NCBI RefSeq assembly: GCF_007997385.1
Contig: NZ_VOSC01000005.1
Location: 248,001 to 312,000 of the forward strand
Reading direction: 5' to 3'
From: Seonamhaeicola algicola
Lineage (GTDB): Bacteria > Bacteroidota > Bacteroidia > Flavobacteriales > Flavobacteriaceae
DNA: 64,000 nt
Shown: in pieces, positions 8,927-17,576 of the stretch
Layout: each line of letters begins with the position of its first letter
Numbering within the stretch: the stretch's first letter is position 1
Translations under genes and position numbers: made by a program
Notes under the pieces: generated by a model
The model's database searches: none
Seen by the model: the letters and a program-made list of their open reading frames with translations, nothing else
Told to the model about the DNA's origin: nothing

Positions 8927-9979
8927 ATGATTAAAGCCAGTTACCAACAATATATTTTAAATTTTAAACACGCTAGCGGAACTTCTAGGGGTATTTTAAA
9001 AACCAAAGAAACATGGTTTATTATTTTAACTTCGGAAGAAAAAAAAGGTATAGGCGAATGTGGTTTATTTAGAGGGTTATCAATTGATGATAGGCCAGAT
9101 TACGAAGAAAAACTAAAATGGGTTTGTAATAACATCCATTTAGAGTTGCCCAAACTATTAGAGGCTTTAACCGAGTTTCCAAGCATTCAGTTTGGTTTAG
9201 AAATGGCCTTTTTATCGTTACAAGCAAGTGATTCTTTTACGTTATTTCCTTCAAAATTTACACAAAACCAAGCTTCAATAAACATTAATGGTTTAATTTG
9301 GATGGGCTCTGAAACCTTTATGAAACAACAAATTGAAGCCAAAATTAAAGCAGGTTTTACGTGTATTAAAATGAAAATTGGTGCTATAGATTTTGATGTT
9401 GAATGTAAACTGTTAAAATCAATACGCACATCATTTTCTGCAAATGATATAGAATTACGCGTTGATGCCAATGGTGCTTTTTCACCCGGTGAAGCTCTAG
9501 AGAAATTACAAATACTATCAAATTTCAATTTACATTCTATAGAGCAACCTATAAAACAAGGTCAAATTGAAGCCATGGCGCAATTATGTAGTGTAACACC
9601 ATTACCCATTGCTTTAGATGAAGAATTAATAGGCGTGTTTTCTGTAACAAAAAAAGAGGCATTGATACAAACAATACAACCACAATATATTATTTTAAAA
9701 CCCAGTTTAGTAGGTGGTTTTAGTGGTAGTGATGCTTGGATACATGCTGCTGAAAAACAGAATGTTGGTTGGTGGATTACCAGTGCTTTAGAAAGCAATA
9801 TAGGCTTAAATGCCATTGCACAATATACCTTTAACAAGCAAAGTGCTTTACCACAAGGTTTAGGCACAGGTGGTTTATTTACTAACAACTTTAGTAGTCC
9901 GTTGCAAGTAAAAAATGGTACATTGCAATACAATAAAAACACTACTTGGAATTTAGAATTATTAACAAACAAAATATAA
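8927..9979 (+). CDS. menC: o-Succinylbenzoate synthase
   Basis: 350 residues, enolase superfamily. It dehydrates SHCHC to o-succinylbenzoate. The catalytic Lys pair is in CIKMKIG (about 145-151), and metal ligands are in VDANG, SIEQPI and ALDEEL. The second catalytic Lys is in ILKPSL. Abuts the metallohydrolase stop and is followed by the CPBP gene after 2 nt. Confidence 0.93.
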   Translation: MIKASYQQYILNFKHASGTSRGILKTKETWFIILTSEEKKGIGECGLFRGLSIDDRPDYEEKLKWVCNNIHLELPKLLEALTEFPSIQFGLEMAFLSLQASDSFTLFPSKFTQNQASININGLIWMGSETFMKQQIEAKIKAGFTCIKMKIGAIDFDVECKLLKSIRTSFSANDIELRVDANGAFSPGEALEKLQILSNFNLHSIEQPIKQGQIEAMAQLCSVTPLPIALDEELIGVFSVTKKEALIQTIQPQYIILKPSLVGGFSGSDAWIHAAEKQNVGWWITSALESNIGLNAIAQYTFNKQSALPQGLGTGGLFTNNFSSPLQVKNGTLQYNKNTTWNLELLTNKI

Positions 9980-9981
9980 GT

Positions 9982-10956
9982 ATGTACATAGCACAAGCGT
10001 TTAATATTTTACATGATTGGTGGCGTTATTTAGTAGGCGTATTATTTGTTGTAATTGGTGTTGTAATAGGCCAATTGCCTTTTACAATTGCTGTTGCAGT
10101 AAAAGCATTTAGTAGTGGAGAAAACATGGCAAATTTAGATCAAACTAAAATGCTTGGGTTGCTAGAGCCAAATTTAAGTTTGTTTTTAATGTTACTATCG
10201 TTTGCAGCGGGTTTATTGGTAGTTATTTTAGTTTCTAAATACTTGCATAAGCAATCATTTACACATTTAACTACTAGCCGAAAAAAAATAGACTGGAAAC
10301 GCTTTTGGTTCATTTTTGTGGTTTGGGGCGTTATTTCTAGTGCTTTAATAGCTGTAGAATATGTTGCCGCACCTGAAAACTATGAACTAAACTTTAAATT
10401 AGTACCTTTTATAATTTTATGCGTAATTGCCATTGTAATGGTGCCGCTACAAACCAGTTTTGAAGAATATTTGTTTAGAGGGTATTTAATGCAGGGTATA
10501 GGGGTTATTGCCAAAAATAAATGGGTTCCGCTAGTAATTACATCAGTGGTATTTGGTTTGTTACATATTGCAAATCCTGAGGTTGAAAAATTAGGCTATT
10601 TTATAATGGTTTACTACATTGGTACAGGTTTATTTTTGGGAATTATAACGCTTATGGATGAAGGTATGGAATTAGCGCTTGGGTTTCACGCAGCCAATAA
10701 TTTATTTGCAGCCTTATTACTTACAGCAGACTGGACAGCGTTTCAAACCCATTCCGTTTTAAAAGATATTTCAGATCCTGAACAAATTGGGTTTATGGAG
10801 CTTGTTTTACCTGTTTTTGTAATATTTCCAATTTTACTATTTATTTTATCAAAAAAGTATAAATGGACAAACTGGAAAGACAAATTATTTGGTAACGTAG
10901 CTCCACCTCCAAAAGAAGATTATAAAGTTTTAGAAGATATAGATTTTCAACCATAA
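9982..10956 (+). CDS. CPBP-family intramembrane metalloprotease
   Basis: 324 residues from the ATG at 9982. An in-frame ATG at 9946 would overlap menC and adds a polar tail before the first helix, so I reject it. Multi-pass membrane protein with the CPBP/Abi signature: FEEYLFRGYL (EExxxR), FGLLHIANPE (second His motif) and GFHAANNLFAALL. Relatives include Rce1-like and bacteriocin-immunity proteases. Located between menC and menE; a link to menaquinone synthesis is unproven. Confidence 0.88.
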   Translation: MYIAQAFNILHDWWRYLVGVLFVVIGVVIGQLPFTIAVAVKAFSSGENMANLDQTKMLGLLEPNLSLFLMLLSFAAGLLVVILVSKYLHKQSFTHLTTSRKKIDWKRFWFIFVVWGVISSALIAVEYVAAPENYELNFKLVPFIILCVIAIVMVPLQTSFEEYLFRGYLMQGIGVIAKNKWVPLVITSVVFGLLHIANPEVEKLGYFIMVYYIGTGLFLGIITLMDEGMELALGFHAANNLFAALLLTADWTAFQTHSVLKDISDPEQIGFMELVLPVFVIFPILLFILSKKYKWTNWKDKLFGNVAPPPKEDYKVLEDIDFQP

Positions 10957-10968
10957 AAACACAACACA

Positions 10969-12036
10969 ATGATTCCTACTTACACAAACGTACACTTAAG
11001 GTTTAAGTTAAACAACTATCATTATTCATTTGAAGACCTCATGGAGGTAGCCTACAGTTTTACAAAAGAAGGGGTGCCGTATCAACGTGAATTAGGTGTT
11101 TTTTTACTAGATTGGTTAGATAATAAAGACTACATTGAGGTGCAAACCTCTGGCTCTACAGGTAAACCTAAAAAGTTGCAAATTAAAAAGCAGGCCATGG
11201 TAAACTCTGCCATTGCCACAGGCGATTTTTTTAATTTAACACCTGGAAAGAAGCTATTAAACTGCTTACCTTCAAACTTTATAGCAGGAAAAATGATGAT
11301 TGTTAGGGCTATTATTTTGGGCTTAGAATTAGATATGGTTGAACCATCGGTAGCACCAAGAATAGACCTTAAAAAAGATTATGATTTTTGTGCCTTTACA
11401 CCCATGCAGCTTAAAAATTTTGCACAACATTTAAAGGCTTTAAAAACAGCTATTGTTGGCGGTGGACGTGTATCTGAGCCTATAAAGGCTTTAATTCAAG
11501 ATAAACCAACACAGGTATATGAAACCTATGGCATGACAGAAACTGTTACCCATATTGCCGTTAGAAAACTTAATCATTTTACAGAAGAAGATTCAAAAGT
11601 ATGTTTCACAACATTACCAGGTATTAAAATTTCTACAGATGATAGAAATTGTTTGGTTATTGAAGCACCACACATATCAGATGATACCGTGGTAACTAAT
11701 GATATTGTTAAAATACATTCTGATAATACGTTTGAATGGTTAGGGCGTTTTGATAATGTTATAAATTCTGGCGGTATTAAGTTATATCCTGAACAAATTG
11801 AAGAAAAATTACAATCGAAAATTAAAGAACAATTTTTTGTTACATCATTACCTGATGATACTTTAGGAGATAAGCTTATTTTAATAGTAGAAGGTGAAGA
11901 GAACTGTGTAAACCCTGCTGTTTTTAATGGTTTAGATAAATATCAAATCCCAAAAGAAATTTATTATTTACCTAATTTTGCTGAAACGCTTTCAGGAAAA
12001 ATACACAGAGAAAATACGTTACAATTAATACAATAG
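10969..12036 (+). CDS. menE: o-Succinylbenzoate-CoA ligase
   Basis: 355 residues, short for an ANL adenylate-forming enzyme but usual for flavobacterial MenE. It activates OSB to OSB-CoA. TSGSTGKPKK (about 62-71) is the P-loop-like A3 motif, YETYGMTETVTH the A5 motif, and LGRFDNVINSGGIKLYPEQIE the hinge. The C-terminal Lys lies in LSGKIHRE. Fits the men block function directly. Confidence 0.93.
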   Translation: MIPTYTNVHLRFKLNNYHYSFEDLMEVAYSFTKEGVPYQRELGVFLLDWLDNKDYIEVQTSGSTGKPKKLQIKKQAMVNSAIATGDFFNLTPGKKLLNCLPSNFIAGKMMIVRAIILGLELDMVEPSVAPRIDLKKDYDFCAFTPMQLKNFAQHLKALKTAIVGGGRVSEPIKALIQDKPTQVYETYGMTETVTHIAVRKLNHFTEEDSKVCFTTLPGIKISTDDRNCLVIEAPHISDDTVVTNDIVKIHSDNTFEWLGRFDNVINSGGIKLYPEQIEEKLQSKIKEQFFVTSLPDDTLGDKLILIVEGEENCVNPAVFNGLDKYQIPKEIYYLPNFAETLSGKIHRENTLQLIQ

Positions 12037-12049
12037 AAAAATAGCGTTA

Positions 12050-13276
12050 GTGTTTTCTAAACAAATAAAATCTTTGTACAAACCCAAACGATTAGCAGTA
12101 AAGCTAAATGCAAAAGGAGAACAATTTGTACTTAAAAAACATCCGTGGGTGTTTTCAAATAGCATTGTAAAAATTAATAATGATGCTAAAACAGGCGATT
12201 TAGCCATTGTTTTTAGCAAAAACAAAAACAAGGTTATTGGTTTAGGTTTATACGATGCCAATTCTCCCATTCGTATAAAAATGCTTTATAGTGGTGCTGA
12301 AAAGGTTGAAATTAATGCCGCTTTTTTTAAAAATAAAATACAAAAAGCGTTTAATAAACGCCAAAGTTTATTACAAACTAATACCAATAGTTATCGCTTA
12401 ATTTTTGGTGAAAACGATGGGTTTCCGGGGTTAATAGTTGATGTGTATGCCTCTGTTTTAGTTGTAAAACTTTATTCTGAAATTTGGTTACCGTATTTAG
12501 AATCTATCTTTGAAGATTTGCAACGAATTTCAGAAGCTGAAACAGTGGTGCTTCGTTTGAGCCGAAATTTGCAAAACTCAAAAGCTCATAATTTTACTGA
12601 TGGCCATGTTATTTACGGCACTTTACAAGATGATGTTGTAAAATTTGTTGAACACGGTGTTAATTTTTCAGCAAATGTTATAAAGGGGCATAAAACTGGT
12701 TATTTTTTAGATCATCGTGCTAACAGAAAACAAGTAGGGCAGTGGAGCAAAAATAAAACAGTTTTAGATGTTTTTAGTTACGCTGGTGGGTTTTCGGTGC
12801 ATGCATTAGCCAATGGCGCTAAAGAAGTTACCAGTTTAGATATTAGTAAGCAAGCACTTGAAATAGCTGTTGCAAACGGAAAATTAAATACATATACCGG
12901 TACCCATAAAACCATTGCAGGCGATGCGTTTGAGGCGTTAAATAAACTTATTAAAAACCAGGTTACTTTTGATGTAGTTGTTATAGACCCACCAAGTTTT
13001 GCAAAACAAGCTTCTGAAATTGCTTTGGCCCAAAAAAAATACGCTCAATTAGCAGAATTAGGCGAAAAGTTAACAGCTAAAAACGGACTTTTAGTATTGG
13101 CATCCTGTTCATCTAGAGTAACAGCCAACGTGTTTTTTGATATAAATGCTTCGGTTTTAAATAACGTTAAGCGTTCATACAATCTTATTTTGAAAACAAC
13201 TCATGATACCGATCATCCTATAGCTTTTTTTGAAGGTGCTTATTTAAAATGTGGTTATTATAGGTTTAAAAATTAA
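12050..13276 (+). CDS. rlmI: 23S rRNA (cytosine-C5) methyltransferase, RlmI family
   Basis: 408 residues from a GTG start at 12050; no earlier start is plausible and the next in-frame ATG lies past the PUA domain. PUA domain at the N-terminus (KHPWVFSNSI), then the Rossmann methyltransferase: TVLDVFSYAGGFSVHA (SAM loop), TSLDISKQAL, VVIDPPSFAK and ASCSSR with the catalytic Cys. E. coli RlmI makes m5C1962. The stop overlaps the convergent downstream gene by 4 nt. Confidence 0.9.
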   Translation: MFSKQIKSLYKPKRLAVKLNAKGEQFVLKKHPWVFSNSIVKINNDAKTGDLAIVFSKNKNKVIGLGLYDANSPIRIKMLYSGAEKVEINAAFFKNKIQKAFNKRQSLLQTNTNSYRLIFGENDGFPGLIVDVYASVLVVKLYSEIWLPYLESIFEDLQRISEAETVVLRLSRNLQNSKAHNFTDGHVIYGTLQDDVVKFVEHGVNFSANVIKGHKTGYFLDHRANRKQVGQWSKNKTVLDVFSYAGGFSVHALANGAKEVTSLDISKQALEIAVANGKLNTYTGTHKTIAGDAFEALNKLIKNQVTFDVVVIDPPSFAKQASEIALAQKKYAQLAELGEKLTAKNGLLVLASCSSRVTANVFFDINASVLNNVKRSYNLILKTTHDTDHPIAFFEGAYLKCGYYRFKN

Positions 13277-13770
13277 ATGAATTCACCGCGTTCATTCGTT
13301 TTTATCTTTATAATTTCATTGTTAAGTTTTAATGTAATTTTGTATTCTTTTTTTGCTATGCCTTTTTTAGCATTGTATTTTAGTACATAAACATCTTCAA
13401 CAATACAACAATTAGGGTATTTTTTACAAACGGCTTGTGACACTTCAAGCGGTAACCTCACATTATTAAAAGTTTCATAAGCACGTACTATGTTGCCATC
13501 TTTTGTGTAATAAGCTACTATTTCGCCATTATTTGTGGTGAAGTTTACACTATAAACATCATCTTTCTTATCGTATAATTCAGCAATAGTTTCACAATTA
13601 AAATCAGTAACAATGGTTTGTAATTTTTTTATGCATAATGCATTTAGGTCTTCAAAAGTTGATGCATAATCACTATTTACTGTAATTACTGTATTGGGTA
13701 ATGTTATAGTTTGCGCGTTTACAATAAACAAAGCAAAAAGGGTTAAAAGGTTGGTTACTAATAGTTTCAT
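13273..13770 (-). CDS. Secreted PepSY-like protein of unknown function
   Basis: 165 residues: Sec signal peptide ending about VNA-Q (residue 19), then an alpha/beta domain with repeated units (YSVNFTTNNGEIVAYYTKDGNIV; YKITLKLNNEIIKIKTNERGEFI) reminiscent of PepSY/BLIP-like folds. Two Cys (CC in YPNCCIVED) could form disulfides. Transcribed divergently from the nitronate monooxygenase, with the operator-like repeats at 13805-13892 between them. Confidence 0.6.
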   Translation of the reverse strand: MKLLVTNLLTLFALFIVNAQTITLPNTVITVNSDYASTFEDLNALCIKKLQTIVTDFNCETIAELYDKKDDVYSVNFTTNNGEIVAYYTKDGNIVRAYETFNNVRLPLEVSQAVCKKYPNCCIVEDVYVLKYNAKKGIAKKEYKITLKLNNEIIKIKTNERGEFI

Positions 13771-13804
13771 GATACTTGCTGTTTTAATTTTTAATAAAAT
13801 TAAC

Positions 13805-13905
13805 TATGCACGCATAATAATTTTATGATATATATCATGTTATCAGTAATTTAAAATCTATAAAAATAATAATTTGTTATGCATGCATAATATTTATTAT
13901 ATTTG
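13805..13905. promoter_or_regulatory. Divergent regulatory region with two TATGCryGCATAATA sites and a promoter
   Basis: A 15-nt motif appears twice with one difference: TATGCACGCATAATA (13805-13819) and TATGCATGCATAATA (13878-13892). The second lies inside a perfect 14-bp palindrome (13877-13890). Between them is another perfect 14-bp palindrome, ATGATATATATCAT (13825-13838). A Bacteroidetes promoter reads TTTG (13873-13876), 21 nt, TATATTTG (13898-13905), placing the palindrome between the -33 and -7 boxes. This looks like a repressor-controlled promoter for the nitronate monooxygenase. Confidence 0.6.
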
Positions 13906-13921
13906 TTAAAATTGAAAAAAT

Positions 13922-14869
13922 ATGTCTGCAAGTATTACCAATATTTTAAATATAAAACACCCAATTATACAAGCACCAATGTTTTTGGTATCAAATGTAG
14001 CTATGGTAACTGAGGCTATGAAAAGCGGTATAGCAGGTTGTATACCAGCATTAAATTACCGTACTTTAGATGAATTACGAGAGGCGATACAAGCACTTAA
14101 AAAAGCAAAAACTACGGGTGGATCATTTGGGTTTAATTTAATTGTAAATAAATCGAATGTAAAATACAAGGCGCAGTTAGATGTATTGTGTGAAGCGGGC
14201 TGCGATTTTATTATAACCTCATTGGGTAGCCCTGAAGAAACCATAAAACAAGCTCACAAAGCAGGTATAAAAGTGTTTTGTGATGTTACCGATTTAAAGT
14301 TTGCAAAAAAAGTGGAAGCTTTAGGTGCCGATGCTATTATTGCTGTAAATAACGAAGCAGGTGGCCACCGTGGTAATATTTCACCTAAAGATTTAATAAC
14401 AGAATTGGTAGCTAATTGTAATATTCCTGTTATTTCTGCTGGCGGTGTTGGTTGTAAAGCAGATGTAGATAAAATGTTAAGTTACGGCGCTTCGGGTGTA
14501 TCTGTTGGTAGTCCGTTTATAGCATCTGTTGAAGCTAATGTAACTAAAGAATATAAACAAGCTTGTGTTGATTATGGTGCTGATGATATAGTAATGACAG
14601 AGCGTATTTCGGGCACACCATGTACCGTTATAAACACCCCTTATGTGAAAAAAATTGGTACAAAATCTACTTGGATTGAAAACCTATTAAACAAAAACCG
14701 AAAACTTAAAAAATGGGTTAAAATGATACGGTTTTCAATAGGCATGAATGCTACTAAAAATGCTGCTACCAAAGCAACTTATAAAACGGTTTGGGTTGCA
14801 GGACCAAGTATAGAATATACCAAGGCCATATTACCTGTAAAAGCTATTGTTAAAGGTTTAATTAGTTAG
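13922..14869 (+). CDS. Nitronate monooxygenase (FMN-dependent)
   Basis: 315 residues, TIM barrel of the 2-nitropropane dioxygenase/NMO family. It likely oxidises toxic nitronates using FMN and oxygen. IIQAPMFLVSN at the N-terminus, NNEAGGHRG (about 142-150) with the catalytic His, and ISAGGVG...GASGVSVGSPFIAS for phosphate binding are visible. Its 3' end overlaps the convergent next gene by 12 nt. Promoter described at 13873-13905. Confidence 0.9.
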   Translation: MSASITNILNIKHPIIQAPMFLVSNVAMVTEAMKSGIAGCIPALNYRTLDELREAIQALKKAKTTGGSFGFNLIVNKSNVKYKAQLDVLCEAGCDFIITSLGSPEETIKQAHKAGIKVFCDVTDLKFAKKVEALGADAIIAVNNEAGGHRGNISPKDLITELVANCNIPVISAGGVGCKADVDKMLSYGASGVSVGSPFIASVEANVTKEYKQACVDYGADDIVMTERISGTPCTVINTPYVKKIGTKSTWIENLLNKNRKLKKWVKMIRFSIGMNATKNAATKATYKTVWVAGPSIEYTKAILPVKAIVKGLIS

Positions 14870-15214
14870 CAAAAACGCTTGCTTTTTTTTAGCTTTCTTT
14901 TTTCCTGTAAAAATATGTAAAGTAAAACTAGCTGCTAAGCCTCCTAATGCTGTTACAGCAGCTTCACCGGTATCAAATTTGTTATTAGGTTTACCACTAT
15001 CTATAGTTTCTTTAGTAATACCAGCAATGGTTGCCACACCTAAACTATACCAAAAAGCCTTTTTCTTATCTTTTGTTTTAATATACACCATAGTATAAAC
15101 ACCCGTTGAAATAACAGCACCTGCAATAATGTGTAGTTTATCATCTTCTGAAGGAAATTGTGCATGAGAGACGGTGCAAACCATAAGGGTTGCTAATAGC
15201 AAAAAAGTTTTCAT
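14858..15214 (-). CDS. Small secreted/membrane protein with DKxxH motif
   Basis: 118 residues: cleavable signal peptide (VSHAQ), then SEDDKLHIIAGAVIS, two hydrophobic stretches and a Lys-rich C-terminus. The D-K-x-x-H followed by a helix and a later KE pair recalls YfiM/DUF2279-type small envelope proteins, but I am not certain. Convergent with and overlapping the nitronate monooxygenase end by 12 nt. Confidence 0.55.
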   Translation of the reverse strand: MKTFLLLATLMVCTVSHAQFPSEDDKLHIIAGAVISTGVYTMVYIKTKDKKKAFWYSLGVATIAGITKETIDSGKPNNKFDTGEAAVTALGGLAASFTLHIFTGKKKAKKKQAFLLTN

Positions 15215-15315
15215 AATTGGTTGATTTACTTTTGGTTACTCAATTTTAAAAACTTTTTTAAATATTATGCTTTATTATAGTTTAAATGTGAATTTAATAG
15301 ATAAAAGTGGTAGTG

Positions 15316-15861
15316 CTACATAAACCATTCTTCTTTTAAAATGCCATAACAGCAAGAATTTCGTTTAAAACCATCATTTAAGTATACATTTTTACGTAAA
15401 ACCCCTTCTAAAGTTGCACCTAGTTTTTCAACGGCTTTTCTAGATTTTATATTGCGTTCATCTATTCTAAATTCAACTTTTTCAAAATCTAAATCATTAA
15501 AAGCATAGTTAAGCATTAACTGCTTCATGTGTTTATTTAATCCTGTGCCTTGAAATTGGTTTCCAATCCATGTAGCGCCTATTTCTAATACTTTATGGTT
15601 CCAGTTTATAGACATAAACCTTGTTGAGCCTGCGTAGGCATTGTGTAATTTATCAAAAATAATGAATGGGATAGCTGTTTTTTGATTAAAAGCTTCTAAA
15701 GCGTTTTCAATATATAATTTTAAGTATGCGGGTGTATGAATTGAACTGGGCGAATATTGCAGTAAATTAGGTTGTGCAGCAACTTCTTTTAAGTATGAAT
15801 AATTATTTAAATTTAAAAGTGTGAGTTTTACACGGTTGTCTTCTAAAATAAGTGAATTCAT
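15316..15861 (-). CDS. GNAT acetyltransferase, RimJ/RimL-like
   Basis: 181 residues, GNAT fold of the Acetyltransf_3 type. IGATWIGNQFQGTGLNKHMKQLML gives the acetyl-CoA binding region (Q-x-x-G-x-x/N, about 93-116). KVEFRIDERNIKSRKAVEKLGATLEGVLR is the characteristic C-terminal motif. It transfers acetyl from acetyl-CoA to an amine, in relatives often a ribosomal-protein N-terminus or an antibiotic; the substrate here is unknown. Confidence 0.88.
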   Translation of the reverse strand: MNSLILEDNRVKLTLLNLNNYSYLKEVAAQPNLLQYSPSSIHTPAYLKLYIENALEAFNQKTAIPFIIFDKLHNAYAGSTRFMSINWNHKVLEIGATWIGNQFQGTGLNKHMKQLMLNYAFNDLDFEKVEFRIDERNIKSRKAVEKLGATLEGVLRKNVYLNDGFKRNSCCYGILKEEWFM

Positions 15862-15963
15862 AAAAACAATATGTTAATTTAGTAGAAATGCTGTTTAGCA
15901 AACCAAATACTAATGCATTTAGTTTTGTATTTTTACAAACTTAAAATTAAAAAAACATTTAGC

Positions 15964-16389
15964 ATGCAACTATCTAAAGAAATGGTTTTAGAACAAGCAA
16001 ATAACGCTACCAAAAATACTTTAATGGAAACATTAGATATTAAAATGATTGATTTTGGTGACGATTTTTTAATAGCCCGCATGCCTGTAACACCAAAAGT
16101 ACATCAGCCCGATGGTGTTTTACATGGTGGCGCTACAGCTGCTTTAGCTGAAACTGTGGGTAGTTTTGCATCGCATATTTTTATTGATACTGAAAACATG
16201 TTTGTTCGTGGTTTAGAAATTACAGCAAACCATTTAAAAAGTGTGCGTTCTGGTTTTGTATATGCTAAAGCTACATTTTTACATAAAGGCCGTACCACAC
16301 AGCTTATTGATATTAAAATTACTGACGATGATGATAACTTAATATCTGTATGTAAATTAACAACTATTTCACTTCCTAAAAATAAGTAG
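15964..16389 (+). CDS. menI: Hotdog-fold thioesterase, probable DHNA-CoA thioesterase
   Basis: 141 residues from ATG 15964. An in-frame ATG at 15913 would add a hydrophobic tail not expected for a cytosolic hotdog enzyme. HQPDGVLHGGATAALAETVGSFA is the PaaI/MenI-type active-site helix, with the catalytic Glu in LAETVG. It lies 3 nt upstream of menF, and the pathway needs hydrolysis of DHNA-CoA between MenB and MenA, so MenI is the natural reading. The exact substrate is inferred from context. Confidence 0.8.
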   Translation: MQLSKEMVLEQANNATKNTLMETLDIKMIDFGDDFLIARMPVTPKVHQPDGVLHGGATAALAETVGSFASHIFIDTENMFVRGLEITANHLKSVRSGFVYAKATFLHKGRTTQLIDIKITDDDDNLISVCKLTTISLPKNK

Positions 16390-16392
16390 TTA

Positions 16393-17505
16393 ATGACATC
16401 TGAAGTGTTTTTTAATACTATTGAAACCCACTACAAACAGCATTTGCCTTTTGTAATATATCGCAAACCCAATGAAACCAAGGTTAAGGCTTTATTACAA
16501 CAAACAGATGCATTGTACAAAACATTTGATTTTACAGAACAAGGTTTTGTATTTTCTCCTTTTGATGACACACAAGAAACGGTATTATTTCCTCTAGAAA
16601 ATTGTAAAACGTTTTTATTAAATAACTATACAGACACATTAAACCATACAAGTAAAACAAGCAGTGTTGTAACTACTACAGCAAAAGAACAACATATAGC
16701 ATTGGTTGAAAAAGCTATTGAGGTTTTAAAAACAGATGCATTAAAAAAAGTAGTAGTATCTAGAGTTGAAAGTGTTGCAACAACAAACAATCCGTTTTTA
16801 ATTTTTAAGCGTTTATTGCAAAAATACCAATCGGCTTTTGTGTACTGCTGGTATCATCCAAAAGTAGGTTTGTGGTTAGGTGCCACACCAGAAACATTAG
16901 TTAAAATTGAAGGTAATAGATTTTCAATAATGGCATTGGCAGGCACCCAAGTTTATAATGGCAGTTTAGATGTAGTTTGGCAAAACAAAGAATTACAAGA
17001 ACAGCAATATGTAACAGATTATGTTGTTGAAAATATAAAACCAGCCACCACAAGTATTTCGGTTTCTAAAACCAATACAGTTAAAGCAGGTAATTTACTA
17101 CATTTAAAAACCATGATAGTGGCACAATTAAAGCAAACAGCCAATTTAAATGATGTTATAAAAACCATACACCCAACACCAGCCGTTTGCGGTGTGCCAA
17201 AACAAAAAGCCCAACAATTTATTTTAGACTATGAGCCTTACAATCGCCAGTTTTATACAGGCTTTTTAGGTGAATTACACATAGAAACTACTGCAAAACC
17301 ACGCTCTGGAAAACGCAATATTGAAAATAGAGCTTACGCCATAACCAAAAAAAGCACGCAGCTATATGTTAATTTGCGGTGCATGCAACTAAAAAGCAAT
17401 AATGCGTTATTGTATATTGGCGGTGGTATTACAAAACATTCAAATGCTGAAAAAGAATGGGAGGAAACCGTTGCAAAATCATTAGTAATTAAATCGGTTT
17501 TATAA
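16393..17505 (+). CDS. menF: Isochorismate synthase
   Basis: 370 residues, chorismate-binding family. It converts chorismate to isochorismate, the first committed menaquinone step. KKVVVSRVES, LGATPETLVKIEGNRFSIMALAGT, and the C-terminal YEPYNRQFYTGFLGELH plus YVNLRCMQL with YIGGGIT are the family signatures. It begins 3 nt after menI and is followed by menD. Confidence 0.93.
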   Translation: MTSEVFFNTIETHYKQHLPFVIYRKPNETKVKALLQQTDALYKTFDFTEQGFVFSPFDDTQETVLFPLENCKTFLLNNYTDTLNHTSKTSSVVTTTAKEQHIALVEKAIEVLKTDALKKVVVSRVESVATTNNPFLIFKRLLQKYQSAFVYCWYHPKVGLWLGATPETLVKIEGNRFSIMALAGTQVYNGSLDVVWQNKELQEQQYVTDYVVENIKPATTSISVSKTNTVKAGNLLHLKTMIVAQLKQTANLNDVIKTIHPTPAVCGVPKQKAQQFILDYEPYNRQFYTGFLGELHIETTAKPRSGKRNIENRAYAITKKSTQLYVNLRCMQLKSNNALLYIGGGITKHSNAEKEWEETVAKSLVIKSVL

Positions 17506-17576
17506 AAGCTTTAACCCCTGTTTTAGCGTAAAGTTTTCACACTATTTTGTAATTTTGTATTACATTTTATTATTCT

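Noticed and set aside
9946-9981. Upstream in-frame ATG for the CPBP protease
   Set aside because: It overlaps menC and adds a polar stretch; ATG 9982 starts just before the first membrane helix.
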